Source: Pholiota molesta
Lineage: Eukaryota > Basidiomycota > Agaricomycetes > Agaricales > Strophariaceae
DNA: 29,640 nucleotides
Assembly (NCBI GenBank): GCA_014925825.1
Contig: JACGCK010000389.1
Coordinates: 1 to 29,640, forward strand
Direction of reading: 5' to 3'
The translations under genes and the position numbers were made by a program. Below, in pieces: positions 10,085-21,030 of the stretch (the stretch's first letter is position 1; every line of letters starts with the position of its first letter). The notes under the pieces were generated by a model. That model made no database searches. It saw only the letters and a list, made by a program, of their open reading frames with translations, and was not told the origin of the DNA.

Positions 10085-11054
10085 AAGATGGTGTAGAATA
10101 ACTTACGAAAGAGTATTGTTGTACTTGTCTGTGAAATTTTGGGCAAGTGGGAGTTGGAGAAAGATGAGCGATGCCTATGAAAGGAAGCAGCGATTCAAGA
10201 TGAGCAATGCGTATGAAAGGAGGCAGCGATTCAACGAACTGGAGCTGCAGATTTTGGCAATACCATTGCCTCCTGTCGGAGATGTATCTGCCCTCCACTT
10301 CAAAACGATTCACGGCCAATCTCCTTCTCTCCTAGTTGCCTGGTAATTTGGCCTTCGCTGTCAATGTCGCCTTCGTGTGAGCTCTGCTAAAATGTTGGTA
10401 TTGTGAGCGTTCACAAGTAGAAATATTTAAAACAAGAAAAGCCTGACATCCATAGCTATTTGGCGAGCAATAGTCGTCGACAATATCCTCTGATGATAAG
10501 AAATCATGGTTGAATGTGCAGGATTGTGGAGGTTGAATCGGGGTACAGACCATCTCGGGGCGATTGTAGAAAACATATGTGCTGTCACTCGGGCCGGGGA
10601 GAGCTCCGAGGAGATTCGCTGTTTGCCCGTAATCTCATAATCTCTTGGATCGGATTCACGATCCGAGCCCCCGGGCCGCAACCTCATCTCACTCAAACTC
10701 TTGTCCCCTCCACCTGCATAACTTCCAACTCGAACATTTTTCTATGGCATCCAACAATCCAGAGCATTATGAATATTTAGGAGTACTCAGCTGCACTGCT
10801 GGAATGCACTGAAAATGTGCACCTTGTCATCTGGGCTCTAATGCGGCCAGTCCAGTCAAACAGTTGAAGGTGCCATCGAGGCACCTTCTTGAACTGCTCC
10901 GCAGAACTACTAATGGTGAGTCCTTCAATATTTACGTGTATCTGAACTGATCTGCCCTGAATCTTCGCAATCACACCTTCAAATTGCTCTCGAGCCCCCC
11001 AAGTTGTTTCCCAGCCGCTCTCAACCGCGCTCCACATCACTTTCCGTTCACCTC
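10085..11054. promoter_or_regulatory. Divergent intergenic region between the Pro-rich and MYND genes
   Basis: Nearly 1 kb separates two genes that point away from each other, so both promoters probably lie here. No convincing coding region was found. A 36-bp tandem repeat sits at 10161-10232 and a small dyad (TCGGAT and ATCCGA) near 10650. A pyrimidine-rich stretch precedes the MYND start. Confidence 0.45.
10161..10232. repeat. 36-bp tandem repeat, two units
   Basis: Units 10161-10196 and 10197-10232 begin AAGATGAGC and end GCAGCGATTC, differing at three positions. Translated on the plus strand they would give two copies of a charged 12-residue motif (AYERKQRF/AYERRQRF), but no gene context supports translation. 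Confidence 0.8.
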
Positions 11055-11813
11055 ATGGAATCGCTCAAGATCTTCGTCTGTGGTAACCCTGGGTGCGATG
11101 TTGTCCTTAGAAAGGCCATGGAATGCGGAAAATGTAAAGCACGGTCGTATTGTGTAAGTTGTTTTCTTGAGTTTTCGCCCATATCTGACCAACCTTTTCA
11201 TCAGAGTAGAGCCTGCCAGGCAGCAGATTGGCCCACCCATCGCGAGTTCTGCTCATCGAAGGATATTCTCAGCCCGGATGCCTCATTAATTCGCGCCTAT
11301 GCTCGCCAACACCGAAATATGCTCCTTACCCTCGCTCTTGAGCTATTCGCATTCCACTCAGCCTACTCCCACCTTGAAGGCTCCGACCGCACCCGATTTT
11401 TGTCCTCGTCGTTAACACGCTATCTCCATATCGAGCTTCACCGCGTCGAAAACGCACCCTTACTGGGACGTTGTAACCAAATCGCATTCACCACTGCCTA
11501 CCTCTGCAACATTGACCTTCTTCCGGCTGCATCTGCACAAGGCGTTCGCCAACGTCTTGGCCACGAGGATAGGTTTCCGAGTGTTTGCTTAGGGTATTCG
11601 ATCACCAACCCGCTTAGCCCATTGGAGGTGAAGATCACTACCTACACGCACACCTTCCAATGGCCAGCGCCTCACGCTAGAGGGTTAGGAATTCCGCGGG
11701 CGGTACGGCTGATCTGGTTATTGGAGTGGATTCTTCGAAGGGAGGCTATAGAGTTACAGGAAAGGCGCGAGGCTGCCGAGGCGACGTCCAAACACTCGAA
11801 GGTTAAGAAATAG
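11055..11813 (+). CDS. MYND-type zinc-finger protein
   Basis: Predicted 235 residues in two exons, 11055-11153 and 11205-11813. The N-terminus is a complete MYND finger with all eight zinc ligands: C9, C14, C24, C27, C33, C37, H45 and C49. MYND fingers bind proline-containing peptides and often recruit chromatin or transcription partners. No SET domain is present and the rest (about 50-220) is helical and unrecognised; the C-terminus is Arg/Lys/Glu-rich. The 51-bp intron has no stop and is a multiple of three, so retention would add 17 residues between C33 and C37 and break the finger. I prefer the ATG at 11055 because it leads directly into the finger; an in-frame start at 11004 is possible. 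The neighbouring TET/JBP gene follows on the same strand after 868 bp. Confidence 0.85.
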   Translation: MESLKIFVCGNPGCDVVLRKAMECGKCKARSYCVSCFLEFSPISDQPFHQSRACQAADWPTHREFCSSKDILSPDASLIRAYARQHRNMLLTLALELFAFHSAYSHLEGSDRTRFLSSSLTRYLHIELHRVENAPLLGRCNQIAFTTAYLCNIDLLPAASAQGVRQRLGHEDRFPSVCLGYSITNPLSPLEVKITTYTHTFQWPAPHARGLGIPRAVRLIWLLEWILRREAIELQERREAAEATSKHSKVKK

Positions 11814-12681
11814 TCAGGCTTTTCAATTGTATTCTCTTTTTTGTAGTAAATCCAACATGCTTTCAACGTGCTTTGCATCCGCCAGCACCATCACTTTAGC
11901 ATCCTGAACCTCGCTCTGCACCCTCACACTTGCTCCGGCATCCTCGATTTTGCCCTTGCATCCTTGATATCGCGTTCGCCACCTTCATCCACTGCCGCCT
12001 ACATGAAATGCATAGATATCCGCGGTATGTATCCTGACTAAAATGTTCTTAATAGGTCCGCGTCGAGGCCCCAGGTGGGCTCGTCGCCAGCGCGGTCGTT
12101 GCGTGCGGTCGTCGCAGGCGCGGTCGTCGGCGTCGCAGGCATTGGGTCTCCAGCGTGCGCCTGCCACTGCATGACATCATAAGAGAATTTATCTCACCAA
12201 GTCATCGGTCACATGCATCGTTTCTTGTCTGCAAAATATTGATTCCGAAAATCCAGAATCAACAAACAATCTCCCACCTGCAACCCCTACCATCCACAAT
12301 CCCTGCCACCTGCAATCCCTACCATCCACAACCCATACCGTGTCCAAATATTTCTCTGGCAGCTTCATCCCGCACTCATCCTCCGCTATCCTCTCTAGAA
12401 CACGGGGGCTTGGGCTAAGGTCCAGCTAAATTGAAAATTACAAGTAAGCACTTCATTGACATCATTTTCCAACTTTCTCTTTGCGGCACCCCTCGAGAGG
12501 CGAATTTGTGTACAGACCGCTGTGTCGCGCGTCGGGGCCGACCCTGGAACCGCACCGCTTCCATCGCATTCACAGCTTTCTCCCTCTTGTGTGCAACACG
12601 AATTCTCTCCCCCCTGCCGAATCATGACACTCTGCACTTGGCTAACCCAACCCATCCCTTTGCTAGGTTGATACGTCGCTC
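11814..12681. other. Intergenic region before the TET/JBP gene; no gene supported
   Basis: It contains a C-rich stretch of ATCCT/CACC-type words (about 11870-11990), a GC-rich block with recurring GCGGTCGT (about 12055-12140) and a two-unit 32-bp tandem repeat. Open frames at 12395-12721 on both strands overlap and match nothing I know. The promoter of the TET/JBP gene should lie in the distal part. Confidence 0.5.
12274..12337. repeat. 32-bp tandem repeat, two units
   Basis: Units 12274-12305 and 12306-12337 start CCACCTGCAA and share CCCTACCATCCACAA. They are imperfect and non-coding. Confidence 0.7.
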
Positions 12682-14347
12682 ATGGGGAAAAGACAGCATG
12701 ATTCTTCGCCGCCTTCTCTAGGGCGTGCGGCTAAACGTAAGCATCCTTCATCATATACCGAGCCAACAAATTATTGACGCCATCTGCTAGGCCGCGCTAC
12801 TCGAAGGGGCAAAATATTCGAGCCTCTTGTCATCACCACCCCATTCACCGCGCGCGAGTACATCCAAGTCCTTGATTTAGATGCAGACTGCAGCAGCGAC
12901 GATTCAGAAATGCAGCACCAAGACGACGGCCGCTGCTCTCCATTGCTCTCAGACGATGGCAGCGAGCTCACTCCACTTCCGTCGGAGTATGGGAGCGACG
13001 GCTATGGTTCCAACTCTTCGGAGGAGGATGGATATGGCCCCATCCCTTTGGAGGAGGATAGCGCCGCATCAGCCCTTTCGAGCACGAGCCAGCCGACAAC
13101 GCCCCAAGCCGAATGCAAGAATAGGGCGAGTACGCTGCGAAAGCGTGCTCTTCGTCGGATGGCGCGCGCCGCTGCCCACAGCGATTCCAAGGCCTGCATC
13201 TCCGACCGCCAGCTGGAAGCATGCAGGGCTCCGCTTAAGTCGTGCATTGAATATGACTCCAACTTCGAATCCATCTTAACCAAACCAAGGTGGACCGCCT
13301 TGCGTGAAAGCCGCAAAGAGCAGGAGAGAGCCGAATACTCGCTGGAGGAATTGATGCTGGATGGGTCCGACTTTCAAGTCATAGATTGGAATGGGAGGTA
13401 CGGCCTCCAACCTCCCTTGCCTTCCGCATCAATTTAAGTTATTGATCATAGAGATTGTCGCCCGATTGTGGATGGCGACGGCGTAATATTTGCCGTTCTA
13501 GGTGGGACACCCAGAGACAACAGATGGGGTGAAGTTGCCGCCGATGCAGCGAAGGCGGTGGAGGAGGCTAGCCAGACAATCGACGTGGGCGCCAAGAACA
13601 TCAACCACCGCCGCGGCAACTTCCCTGCCTTTGCTGCAGGAATCTCGCATGGTGGTGGCCAGCTTGAGCCATCCGTGCTCGCCCAAAGCCGCCGCAACCT
13701 ACAAGTTCTTGCACGGCTCTTTCGAGAAAAGTCGATAAGGAGAATTTCAGGATTTACTAATTGTAAGCCAGGCTATGAACATCAGCCGCCTATTGTTCAC
13801 TAATGCTTTTACAGGTCTTTTCCGCACTTATTCACGTCGTCTATACGACCACTACTCGGATACTCTTCGCACGCTCTGCAACAAGTCGCCAGGCCTTGCC
13901 CCGCCAATTCACCGCAGCGTATTCGCCGCCTGCTCAGTCAACATGGGGCCGAGGACCGTGTCCTTCCCGCATCGAGATTTTGCCAACCTTACATGGGGCT
14001 GGTGCTCAATCACTGCATTGGGCTCTTATAATCCAGATCTCGGAGGGCACATTGTCCTCTGGGATCTAAACCTCATTGTTCGCTTCCCCCCGGGCTCTAC
14101 CATCCTAATCCCCTCCGCTTTAATCAAGCATTCGAACACCTCGATTAGTGAAGGCGAAAAAAGGTACTCAATGGCGCAGTATTCAGCTGGCGGCCTGTTT
14201 CGTTGGGCCGCGAATGGATTCCAAAGTGAGGAGACGTGGGCACGGAATGCCACGCCCGAGCAACTTGCACAACGCCGGGAGGATGTTAAAATGCGATGGG
14301 CGCATGGGCTTAGCATGCTGAGTACGCTTGCAGAGCTGAAGGCCTGA
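12682..14347 (+). CDS. TET/JBP-family 2-oxoglutarate/Fe(II) dioxygenase, copy 1
   Basis: TET/JBP enzymes oxidise 5-methylpyrimidines in DNA using Fe(II), O2 and 2-oxoglutarate, presumably in the nucleus here. Four exons (12682-12736, 12791-13397, 13452-13762, 13815-14347) join in phase to 501 codons. Introns are 54, 54 and 52 bp. The first 180 residues are disordered, with basic (KRRATRRGK, TLRKRALRRMARA) and acidic stretches. Then come FAVLGGTPRDNRW, HRRGNFPAF, ISHGGGQ and the double-stranded beta-helix core. The iron ligands are H377 and D379 in FPHRDFANLTWGWC and H430 in IKHSNTSI; R441 in EKRYS is the likely 2-oxoglutarate anchor. All catalytic residues are present and the frame is unbroken. 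Fungal TET/JBP genes are known to expand beside KDZ transposons; here KDZ copies lie on both sides. The alternative, a generic 2OG oxygenase without DNA activity, cannot be excluded from sequence. Confidence 0.9.
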
Positions 14348-14874
14348 TTGTTAGTACCACCCTCACCCCTTTGAACGCCCTGAATATGCACCCCCTTCTT
14401 GTACATGGACGGTGGAAGAACAAAATGTATCCATAGAATAATATAATGTGATCTTGTTTTGCCATTCAACACTCAAAGTAAAGCTTTTTAACAAGCCTTC
14501 AATAGCCCACTGTGCTCTAGATATCTCAGCAGTCCCATTTTTGTGCGAGGCGCGCACGTATGGCGGTCTTGCTTGACAATCCATTGTGAAACTTTGATTG
14601 GATTCTTACCATTTTGTGGTCATCGTCTGACTTTTACTAAACTTGGTTATAACCTCCCAACATATATACATTTTATGAAAGCTACAATTAATCACATCTT
14701 GGATATGTAATTACCATCTCAATGCAATAGGCCAATGATTATCTATGTGATTTTCTGTGTTTTGCAGCCCTCATTTCATTATATTTAAACTCCGCTCTAA
14801 CCGTCGTAAATGGAAAGATTGATGTCAAACCACTCGCAGCTCAGCCAAGTTCCAACGTTATTGCAGAGGCCTAG
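14348..14874. other. Convergent intergenic region; nothing beyond 3' flanks
   Basis: It lies between the stop codons of the TET/JBP gene (+) and the MGRPRLY gene (-) and is AT-rich. I see no gene, repeat or strong hairpin in it. It should hold both polyadenylation regions. Confidence 0.6.
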
Positions 14875-15550
14875 TTACTTGGCCTGATACATAAACTCCT
14901 TGCCCACGTAGCGATCCCGAACCTCTTTGACACCAATCATCGCATAACACAAGATCTCCTCTGCCCAGCTCAAAACCATATTGACCTCCCGGCTTACTTC
15001 AGACGCCCTTTCAAATTCTGGAGCCACTCCCGCCAGTGCGTACACTTCATTTGAGTACCGGTATATTGAGTTCTGAAATTTGCTTAGCTTGACTATCTTT
15101 GTATGGATTCGATCCTTGTCTTGGTGTTCCAGAAAAGCCGAGCAAATCTGCTCAACGTACTCCCGCGGTGCGCCTTCAATAACCCTATTCAAGCTGCGAT
15201 GTACTCGCTCAACGGCCTCCATCCAGGTTGCAAGTGGATTAATTTCCACTGTGGTAGGCTGGGTTTCATCCACTGCAGGTATGATTTCTTGCTTTCTATA
15301 AAAAATGATTAAACCGATGACTATACTCATAAGTCAGTCGCAGCCTCTACCTACCTCTCAGCTTGACATTGGCGAGCATAGTCTTTTCGGCGCTTTTTAT
15401 TGATAGAGCGCTTATTTCTGATTAAACTCTTCAGTAGGCAAAGGTATGGCTTCAGTGTGTATCTACATACTTTTCATAATGCTGTTGACTTGTTTTTCTG
15501 TTAGCCACCGCTTTTTCCTCTGCGCTATGGTACAGGCGTGGACGACCCAT
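14875..15550 (-). CDS. Short MGRPRLY-type basic/helical protein
   Basis: Function unknown. Exons 15550-15471, 15417-15355 and 15295-14875 join in phase through two GT-AG introns (53 and 59 bp) to 187 codons plus stop. The N-terminus MGRPRLYHSAEEKAVANRK followed by KNKRSINKKRRK is a pattern I recall from many short Agaricomycete proteins; it looks like a basic, possibly DNA-binding helix similar to a bZIP basic region. Residues from about 60 on are acidic to neutral and helical, without Cys or His clusters. The ATG at 15550 is chosen because it begins the conserved motif. The gene is divergent from the truncated gene that starts at 15778. DNA binding is inference only. Confidence 0.75.
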
Positions 15551-15777
15551 CTTGATGGGATTGAAAGAAGAGCCACCGTGCCTAATCGAGTCGAAGGATC
15601 TCTATCAACAGCGAACGCTGGACTTTGTGCATAGCAACTCCGCCTGATTGAGTAGATGCATTTTCTATTAAAGCTGGATTCTCAATCAGCATCCATTTTT
15701 TAACACCCCTTGCCCCTCCCCAGGCTCAGAATTCACCATCGCCCCCACCTCCGTCAGTATTGCATTCACAATCCCTG

Positions 15778-16104
15778 ATGGTATGTTCGGATTTTCCAGG
15801 TTGGACAGCATCTCACAATATGCTCTGTCAGGGACGACCCTCACCAGAGCTCTCTGAGCAATTAGTGCTCATCAAGGATCTTGCACCATATTATCGCCAT
15901 CTGCGCGACGACGATGTCGCCATTTTCTTCGAGCGCCTCTTCGACTTCTGGTTCACTCACTGGCGCCTCAAGCGCCAGGATTATGGAGGAAATGATGTGC
16001 TTCTAAAGGATGGAATGAAACGCAAGATGAAGGTACGTTGTCTATGCACATCTCTAAGACACAAAAATTCACGATCGTTATAGTGGATAAAATCCAAGCT
16101 CAGA
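15778..16104 (+). pseudogene. 5' part of an unknown gene truncated by the right KDZ element
   Basis: Exon 1 (15778-16032) encodes about 85 residues, including GRPSPELSEQLVLIKDLAPY and DDDVAIFFERLFDFWFTHW, a style I associate with unnamed Agaricomycete proteins. A 51-bp GT-AG intron (16033-16083) is followed by seven codons, WIKSKLR, ending exactly at 16104. The next base is the first of the KDZ end (CACTAGTAG), which reads His-stop-stop. The gene is therefore cut at the transposon border, and its 3' part should lie beyond the far end of that element or be lost. I could not find the remainder between 20547 and 21030. The exact start codon is uncertain. Function unknown. Confidence 0.68.
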
Positions 16105-16842
16105 CACTAGTAGTAGCCAGCCTGATATATGACATGAGGCTAACTGCCCAACATGGGTCATACATGTATAGCGGATGCTTGCCCAAGGTCTCCTAGAGGG
16201 GCTGTGTGCCGCTGGTGGGTTTGGTGCTTGTTGTTGGGGCGGGATCAGTAAACATATGTAAACAATGCACAGAACAGCCTCCAAAGCAGTAAATTGGCCC
16301 CCGCTCGTCGTGGGCGGCCATTTTGGCCGCGGAGAGGGCGGGGAAATATTGAGGGGATTATTCTCGACCTATATTGGGTGTTTCCGCGCCCATAGAGGGC
16401 GGGCAATGGGTGGATGCGGCGGGGTGCTTATGGATGACCTTTGATTATATTTAGCACTGTAGCTTTATTTAGAAGGGCGTCGTCATATTGATAGCGATCA
16501 TGATCAAAATCTTATCATGATCATTGATCGCTTCCCCGGTTAATGGAATTGATCGCTTATCTTTGGCTTTCCGTCCCGGGGACTCCGGGCGCCCGCGGGG
16601 GGAATGGGACCAAAACACTCTATATGCCCCCCCGCGGCATGGCTTCCTCCTCTATGATGCTAACTCACTGGATAATCATTGTACGATACGTATTCTATGC
16701 TTGGGCGAAATTTCAGGCATCCTAGGCCACTGTAAGGGCTGGATGCGCCTTAATACTTATGGATGACGATGTTCGGATGTTCGGGGCAGCACGCTATATT
16801 TAGAATCCATCTACCTATGCTCCCGCTGTGCGTTCGGCCCTT
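16105..16842 (-). other. 3' non-coding arm of right KDZ element
   Basis: It is the inverse counterpart of 4020-4765 and carries no supported gene. It contains the same GATCATGATC cluster (about 16495-16550) and the same terminus. The clearest difference from the left arm is a short CA/GC-rich stretch near 16200-16225. Confidence 0.75.
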
Positions 16843-19800
16843 CTACGGCGCCATTACGGGCGTCTCAATCAAAGCCGTCTCGCCGTCGTCGTAACCCGCA
16901 TGAAAATCTGCATCGCCTTCGTCATAATCGTCCTCGTCCTCGTCAATGATTACATTTGAATCTGCGCTATTGCCCTCTAAGTCGGCGGGGGGAATATCTT
17001 CTTGCAGCGGCGACGCCCACAGCCGTCGGAAGTGAGCTGCGAGGCTTTCCTGCAGGCGTGCTTGAGACCGAGAGTAAGATGCAAGACCTTCCATCAAATC
17101 CTTTGTGATGCCATCCCTGCCGTGTTCTCGAGCTCTCCACCACGTAGCCTTCCATTCGAGATACGCCAGGACTCGCCGCATTTCCTCCTTGAGGATCATG
17201 ACTTCCTCGCGCCTCGAGTGGCCCTTGCCCGGCTCCTAGCCCATTCTGAACGCAGGACGTCATCCTTGTCATCGTCTGACGCGGAGGACGGTGTGGTCAG
17301 CCAAATCCAAGACAGAGTCCGGCGCGTTTCTCCAGTCCCATCGCGGCGGCGTCGAGTTTCGTCGAAGAGGGTGAATTCCTCACTATCTTCCAAGAGAACT
17401 CCCGTAGGCCCTTCTAATTGGTCATCCTCCAACACACCCCGACGTCCAACACGTTGGCGAAGACGATTTGGGTCCTGATATCCTCGAACGTCACCGTCTT
17501 CGAGAACACGATACTTCGTCTCCCACTCTCCAGGACCTGTCAGAGCATATTTGGCAGTTCGAGCTTCTCTGTACTTCTCAGCGGAATACCTTGCCCTATC
17601 ATGCACGCGGTCAATGACTGCCCGTGATCGTGTCCCGTCTCTTTGTCCGCGAATGTTCTTATTCTTGAAAGCGATCATTCGGCTCTTGATTTTGAGAATT
17701 CTTTTGACATTTTCTAGCGAGTCCGGCAGCTGCGCATCGCGAATTCTTTCCTCAATTGCTGGCAAGCCGGTGACGCAGATTCTTGACCGATGGGGCTCAG
17801 GCAACCGGGATGGAAGCCAAATGGCGGCATCCTCGGGATTGCTGGACCTTCTTTCCGAGGGAGGGTAGTCGGAGTGATACTGAAGGAGGCCGGGCACGTA
17901 TATCGGAAGCAGCTGCTCCCAAGCGCGAATTCGGGAAATGAGAGCGTTTCGCTGCTCGGTCAGATCACCGCCCTTCGCAGGGTTGGATTACAGCTGTAGA
18001 CTTCGCCAGGCGATGAATACGGCGCCTATAACAAATCAGTTGAGCTTTTGAAACGTGAACATAGGAACAGAACCTACTGGGTCTCTTCCAAATCCAAACC
18101 CATGTAAATGAACGCCGACGCCGTAGTAGCGTGTAAGAAGGTGCCACCGCTCTCCCAAAAATTTGCCTCCTCTCAGCGAGGTCCTTCCTGACTTGGACTT
18201 CAGATACATCTATCGTCATCTTTGAGTCTAGACGATACATTGACGTAGAACTATTGGCGTACCTGCTGTGTCCAACTGGTACGGATTCTTTTTCGTCTTC
18301 GGAAATTTATCCTCATCCCACTCTGTGCAGATTTTCTCCCAGCTTGTGACGAGATCCTTATCCAAGGACTCAGTTAGTCCTCGAAACCCCTCCACTTGCA
18401 AATTACGCTCGCGGACGGCAGCCTTGTACCTTCGCAAGAGCGTAGACCCATTGCCGTGTACTTCTCCCAGTTCCAAAAGCCAAAGTGGTCGTCTAGGACA
18501 TCCTGTCGTGATCCTGGGCCTTGTGTTTTTGTGGAGTTTGCCAGCGCATTATGAGACGCCCACACACGTTCGACGCATTCGCAATCCGAATGACCGGAAC
18601 CTTTGATAAAGTTGAGCGAAAAAACCTCATGGCCAACTGCCTTATGCATCGGCTCATGAAGCTTGGGGATAGCTGGTATGAACGTGACGTTATGTCGAGG
18701 TTTGATGTGCTCCGGCCAATCCTCGTTGATCCTTTTGGAGAGATTTATAAACCACTGACACATAATGTCGTAGCTAATGAGGACGAGATGGATCGCGACA
18801 AACTGAAGCGTAGAGCCGAAGATGTAGTCCATGTTGGGGTATCTAAACCATACTCAGCATTCCTGAATCGATTTATAAAATGCTATAACATACCTTTCTC
18901 CCTTTTGCAAATTTCCAACGCCCAGAGGGAGGACCATTTCAGACGCCCACAAACTGTGATGTTGGTGCCGGTATACCTCAGTCCAACTGAGGACTTCGTA
19001 TTCGATTTCGAAAGCGCCTGGAAGCCAACACAAGTACTAATCTGTAAGACGGAGAAAATGAGAGGATATTTCAAACAATCTGAAGAGAAGTCGTACATCT
19101 TCCTCGCTAGCTTTGCTCAGGACGTATGCTTCATAAGGCTTACGTGGCACCATATAAGCCCAGCCTATTCCCAATCCTGGATCTTGCGAGTAGTTCGACA
19201 CCAGCTGGTTCTTGAGGCGAAAGTTCGCATCCATGCAAATAAGCATCATATAAAGAAATCTTAATTTGATTAGCTGACGAAGCAAAGACAATATACCGAA
19301 CTCACCTACTTCATTTCATCAGGAGCGTTCTCCATCCGCTCAAGAGGTTGATACCTGGATGCGGGCAGACGGACATCTGACTGCTAGCTGGCCAGGCTGG
19401 ATGCCAGCAACCCGTTCGTCTCATGCTGTATGCCAGCCCACTTCAACATCTGAAGGTGTCGCCACTGCATTATCATTCGGAATAGCGCTCGGTATCGAGA
19501 CTTTGGGGGTCGATTCCAGTACTGTTCGTCGACTTTTCTAGGCATCGATAAAAGTCATAGGTTGACGCCTTTGTTGATATGACAATTTGTGAAGGTGGCG
19601 CAGAAGTTCGAAAGTTGCGCAAGTCTTCACGGATATCTGCGAGGCGGGATAGAGGTGTCGGCGAAGTAGTTGAAGGTGGTGGGGAATGGCGCGCTGGCAT
19701 CCGCAGTATTGAAGCGCAATGGAATGTATACCATTTGTATGGAGAACGAGCATATGGCGTGGCATGGGACAGGGCTTTCGCAGAACATACTGGAATGGTT

Positions 19801-20546
19801 GAGCTGCACTGTGAGCCCGATGGTTTTGAGAGACGTCTTGTGAAATTCAGAGCCGCTCCACTTCTAGAAGAGGTAGATAAGTATCGAAACCTTTCGATGA
19901 AGCAAAAAAAACATGCCTGTATTCGATGGAAGGGTGAAGTCTGTGTCGCTTAACACAGCATGAAGCGCAAAGAAGGTCTGGGAGGAAGCAGTCCATACAC
20001 CGATATTCAGGACCACCGGGCTTCTCGCTGCAACGGGCGACGCAGTCGGAGCAATCCTTTGCGGTACGAAAGTCCGCTCTTCCGCCCAGCGAGCTACCTC
20101 CTCCAGGTAGGCCTGACGATGGAGGTTCATCCATACAACGTGGGGCCGTCTCTACAGAAAAGTCTTGTAAGTTAATGAAATGTGACTAGAGAGAACAACC
20201 TTACAGAGACATTGGTCTTCTTTTTAGGAGCCGCTTCTTGTTCGGGCACCGGGAAATCATCCATGACTTCGCCATCGAGGACGGTATCATACATATCGGT
20301 ACTAGGGTCAAGGGCATAGAGAGGATCATCGGGCGGAGACCAAGAGGTAGTGGCTTCCCAGGAGCCCGCAGCTGAGTGTACATCTCTCTCGAGCCGCGTC
20401 GGGCGCAAGTCGTTGCCAAATCGCCGCAGCGCTCCTTCACTTGCATGAACAACAGTGTAGTCGAAATCGGGCAAGAATGGGACTGCGTCGTGGTAAGCAC
20501 CACCGGCTATTGTACGAGGGCGTTTAGGAGGTCGTTCTTCAGTCAT
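16843..20546 (-). pseudogene. KDZ transposase with CxC2 cysteine cluster, right copy, frame-broken
   Basis: The N-terminus MTEERPPKRPRTIAGGAYHD fits the family start. Exon 1 is 20546-20205 and exon 2 is 20151-19913, giving VVWMNLHRQAYLEEVARW and then the CxC2 zinc cluster (CSDC, YRCMDC, LLCASCCVKRHRLHP). A 49-bp intron (19864-19912) follows, then the blocks listed for the left copy, with an intron at 19260-19309 among others. The core motif LISYDIMCQW and the HFGFWNWEKY block are both present. The C-terminus keeps its original end (ETALIETP...), which the left copy lost. One-base breaks are seen at 20085-20087 (C3), near 19750, 19580, 19410, 18950, 18450, 18000 and 17215. Several of these fall where the left copy is in frame, so the family protein is intact when the two copies are compared. 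Loss of function is not proven. Confidence 0.87.
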
Positions 20547-21030
20547 AATAAGAGCGTAGAAAGTAGCGACGTAGAGATAGGAGCAGCTAATGAGGAGAAG
20601 CAGAGGCAGCGCAGTTAGCCAATGGTAGCTTGGGGTCGACGGGCCGATGAGTTGAACGGTATGGAACACTGGCAAGAAGGAACCGAGGCGAGCGGCTGCT
20701 TACATAATTTCACACAAGTTCATGAACATAATTTCGGGGCAATTCACGTTGACAAGATATACAAAGGGTAAGGCGTAGATACAGATAGTAGAAAATGTGC
20801 GCGAGGTTAGACATGCATGAATCGAACATGATTTCCCTCCTTCGACACCAGCCCAACCTAATAAGAGATAGGCAGATTTGCCAAATCCTATGCATTGATA
20901 GAATCCTCCCAGTTCGAAAGCTGCATGATTGCCAGAGGTCGAGGAAGGCGTCCAGAGGAAGGGCCATCTCCTCGAGGAAACTTGTACGGCCATCTGCCTG
21001 CTTCAGGTTTGCCAGAAGGTGGGGCACGCT
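20547..21030. other. Spacer between right KDZ gene and kinase gene; no gene supported
   Basis: It should contain the promoter and outer terminus of the right KDZ element and the 3' flank of the kinase gene. Open frames here are short, overlapping and without family features. I looked for a CTACTAGTG-type end and for the missing half of the gene cut at 16104, and found neither. Confidence 0.5.

Larger units (their letters stand above)
16105..20546 (-). mobile_element. KDZ DNA transposon, right copy (inverted)
   Basis: It matches the left copy in inverse, with its inner 3' end at CACTAGTAGTAG (16105). It contains the whole transposase coding region, including the 5' exons that the left copy lacks within this window. 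The hAT-like insertion of the left copy is absent. I give the start codon (20546) as the outer limit because the true 5' terminus is not recognisable: no second CACTAGTAG-type end occurs between 20547 and 21030. The element probably extends some way further right. Confidence 0.85.

Noticed and set aside
10644..10665. Dyad TCGGAT/ATCCGA as a regulatory operator
   Set aside because: A 6-7 bp dyad in nearly 1 kb of intergenic DNA is expected by chance, and no known binding site matches it.
16105..16120. CACTA-superfamily transposon, because the end reads CACTA
   Set aside because: The encoded protein has KDZ motifs and a CxC2 cluster. The CACTA string alone is weak, and the other terminus is not visible.
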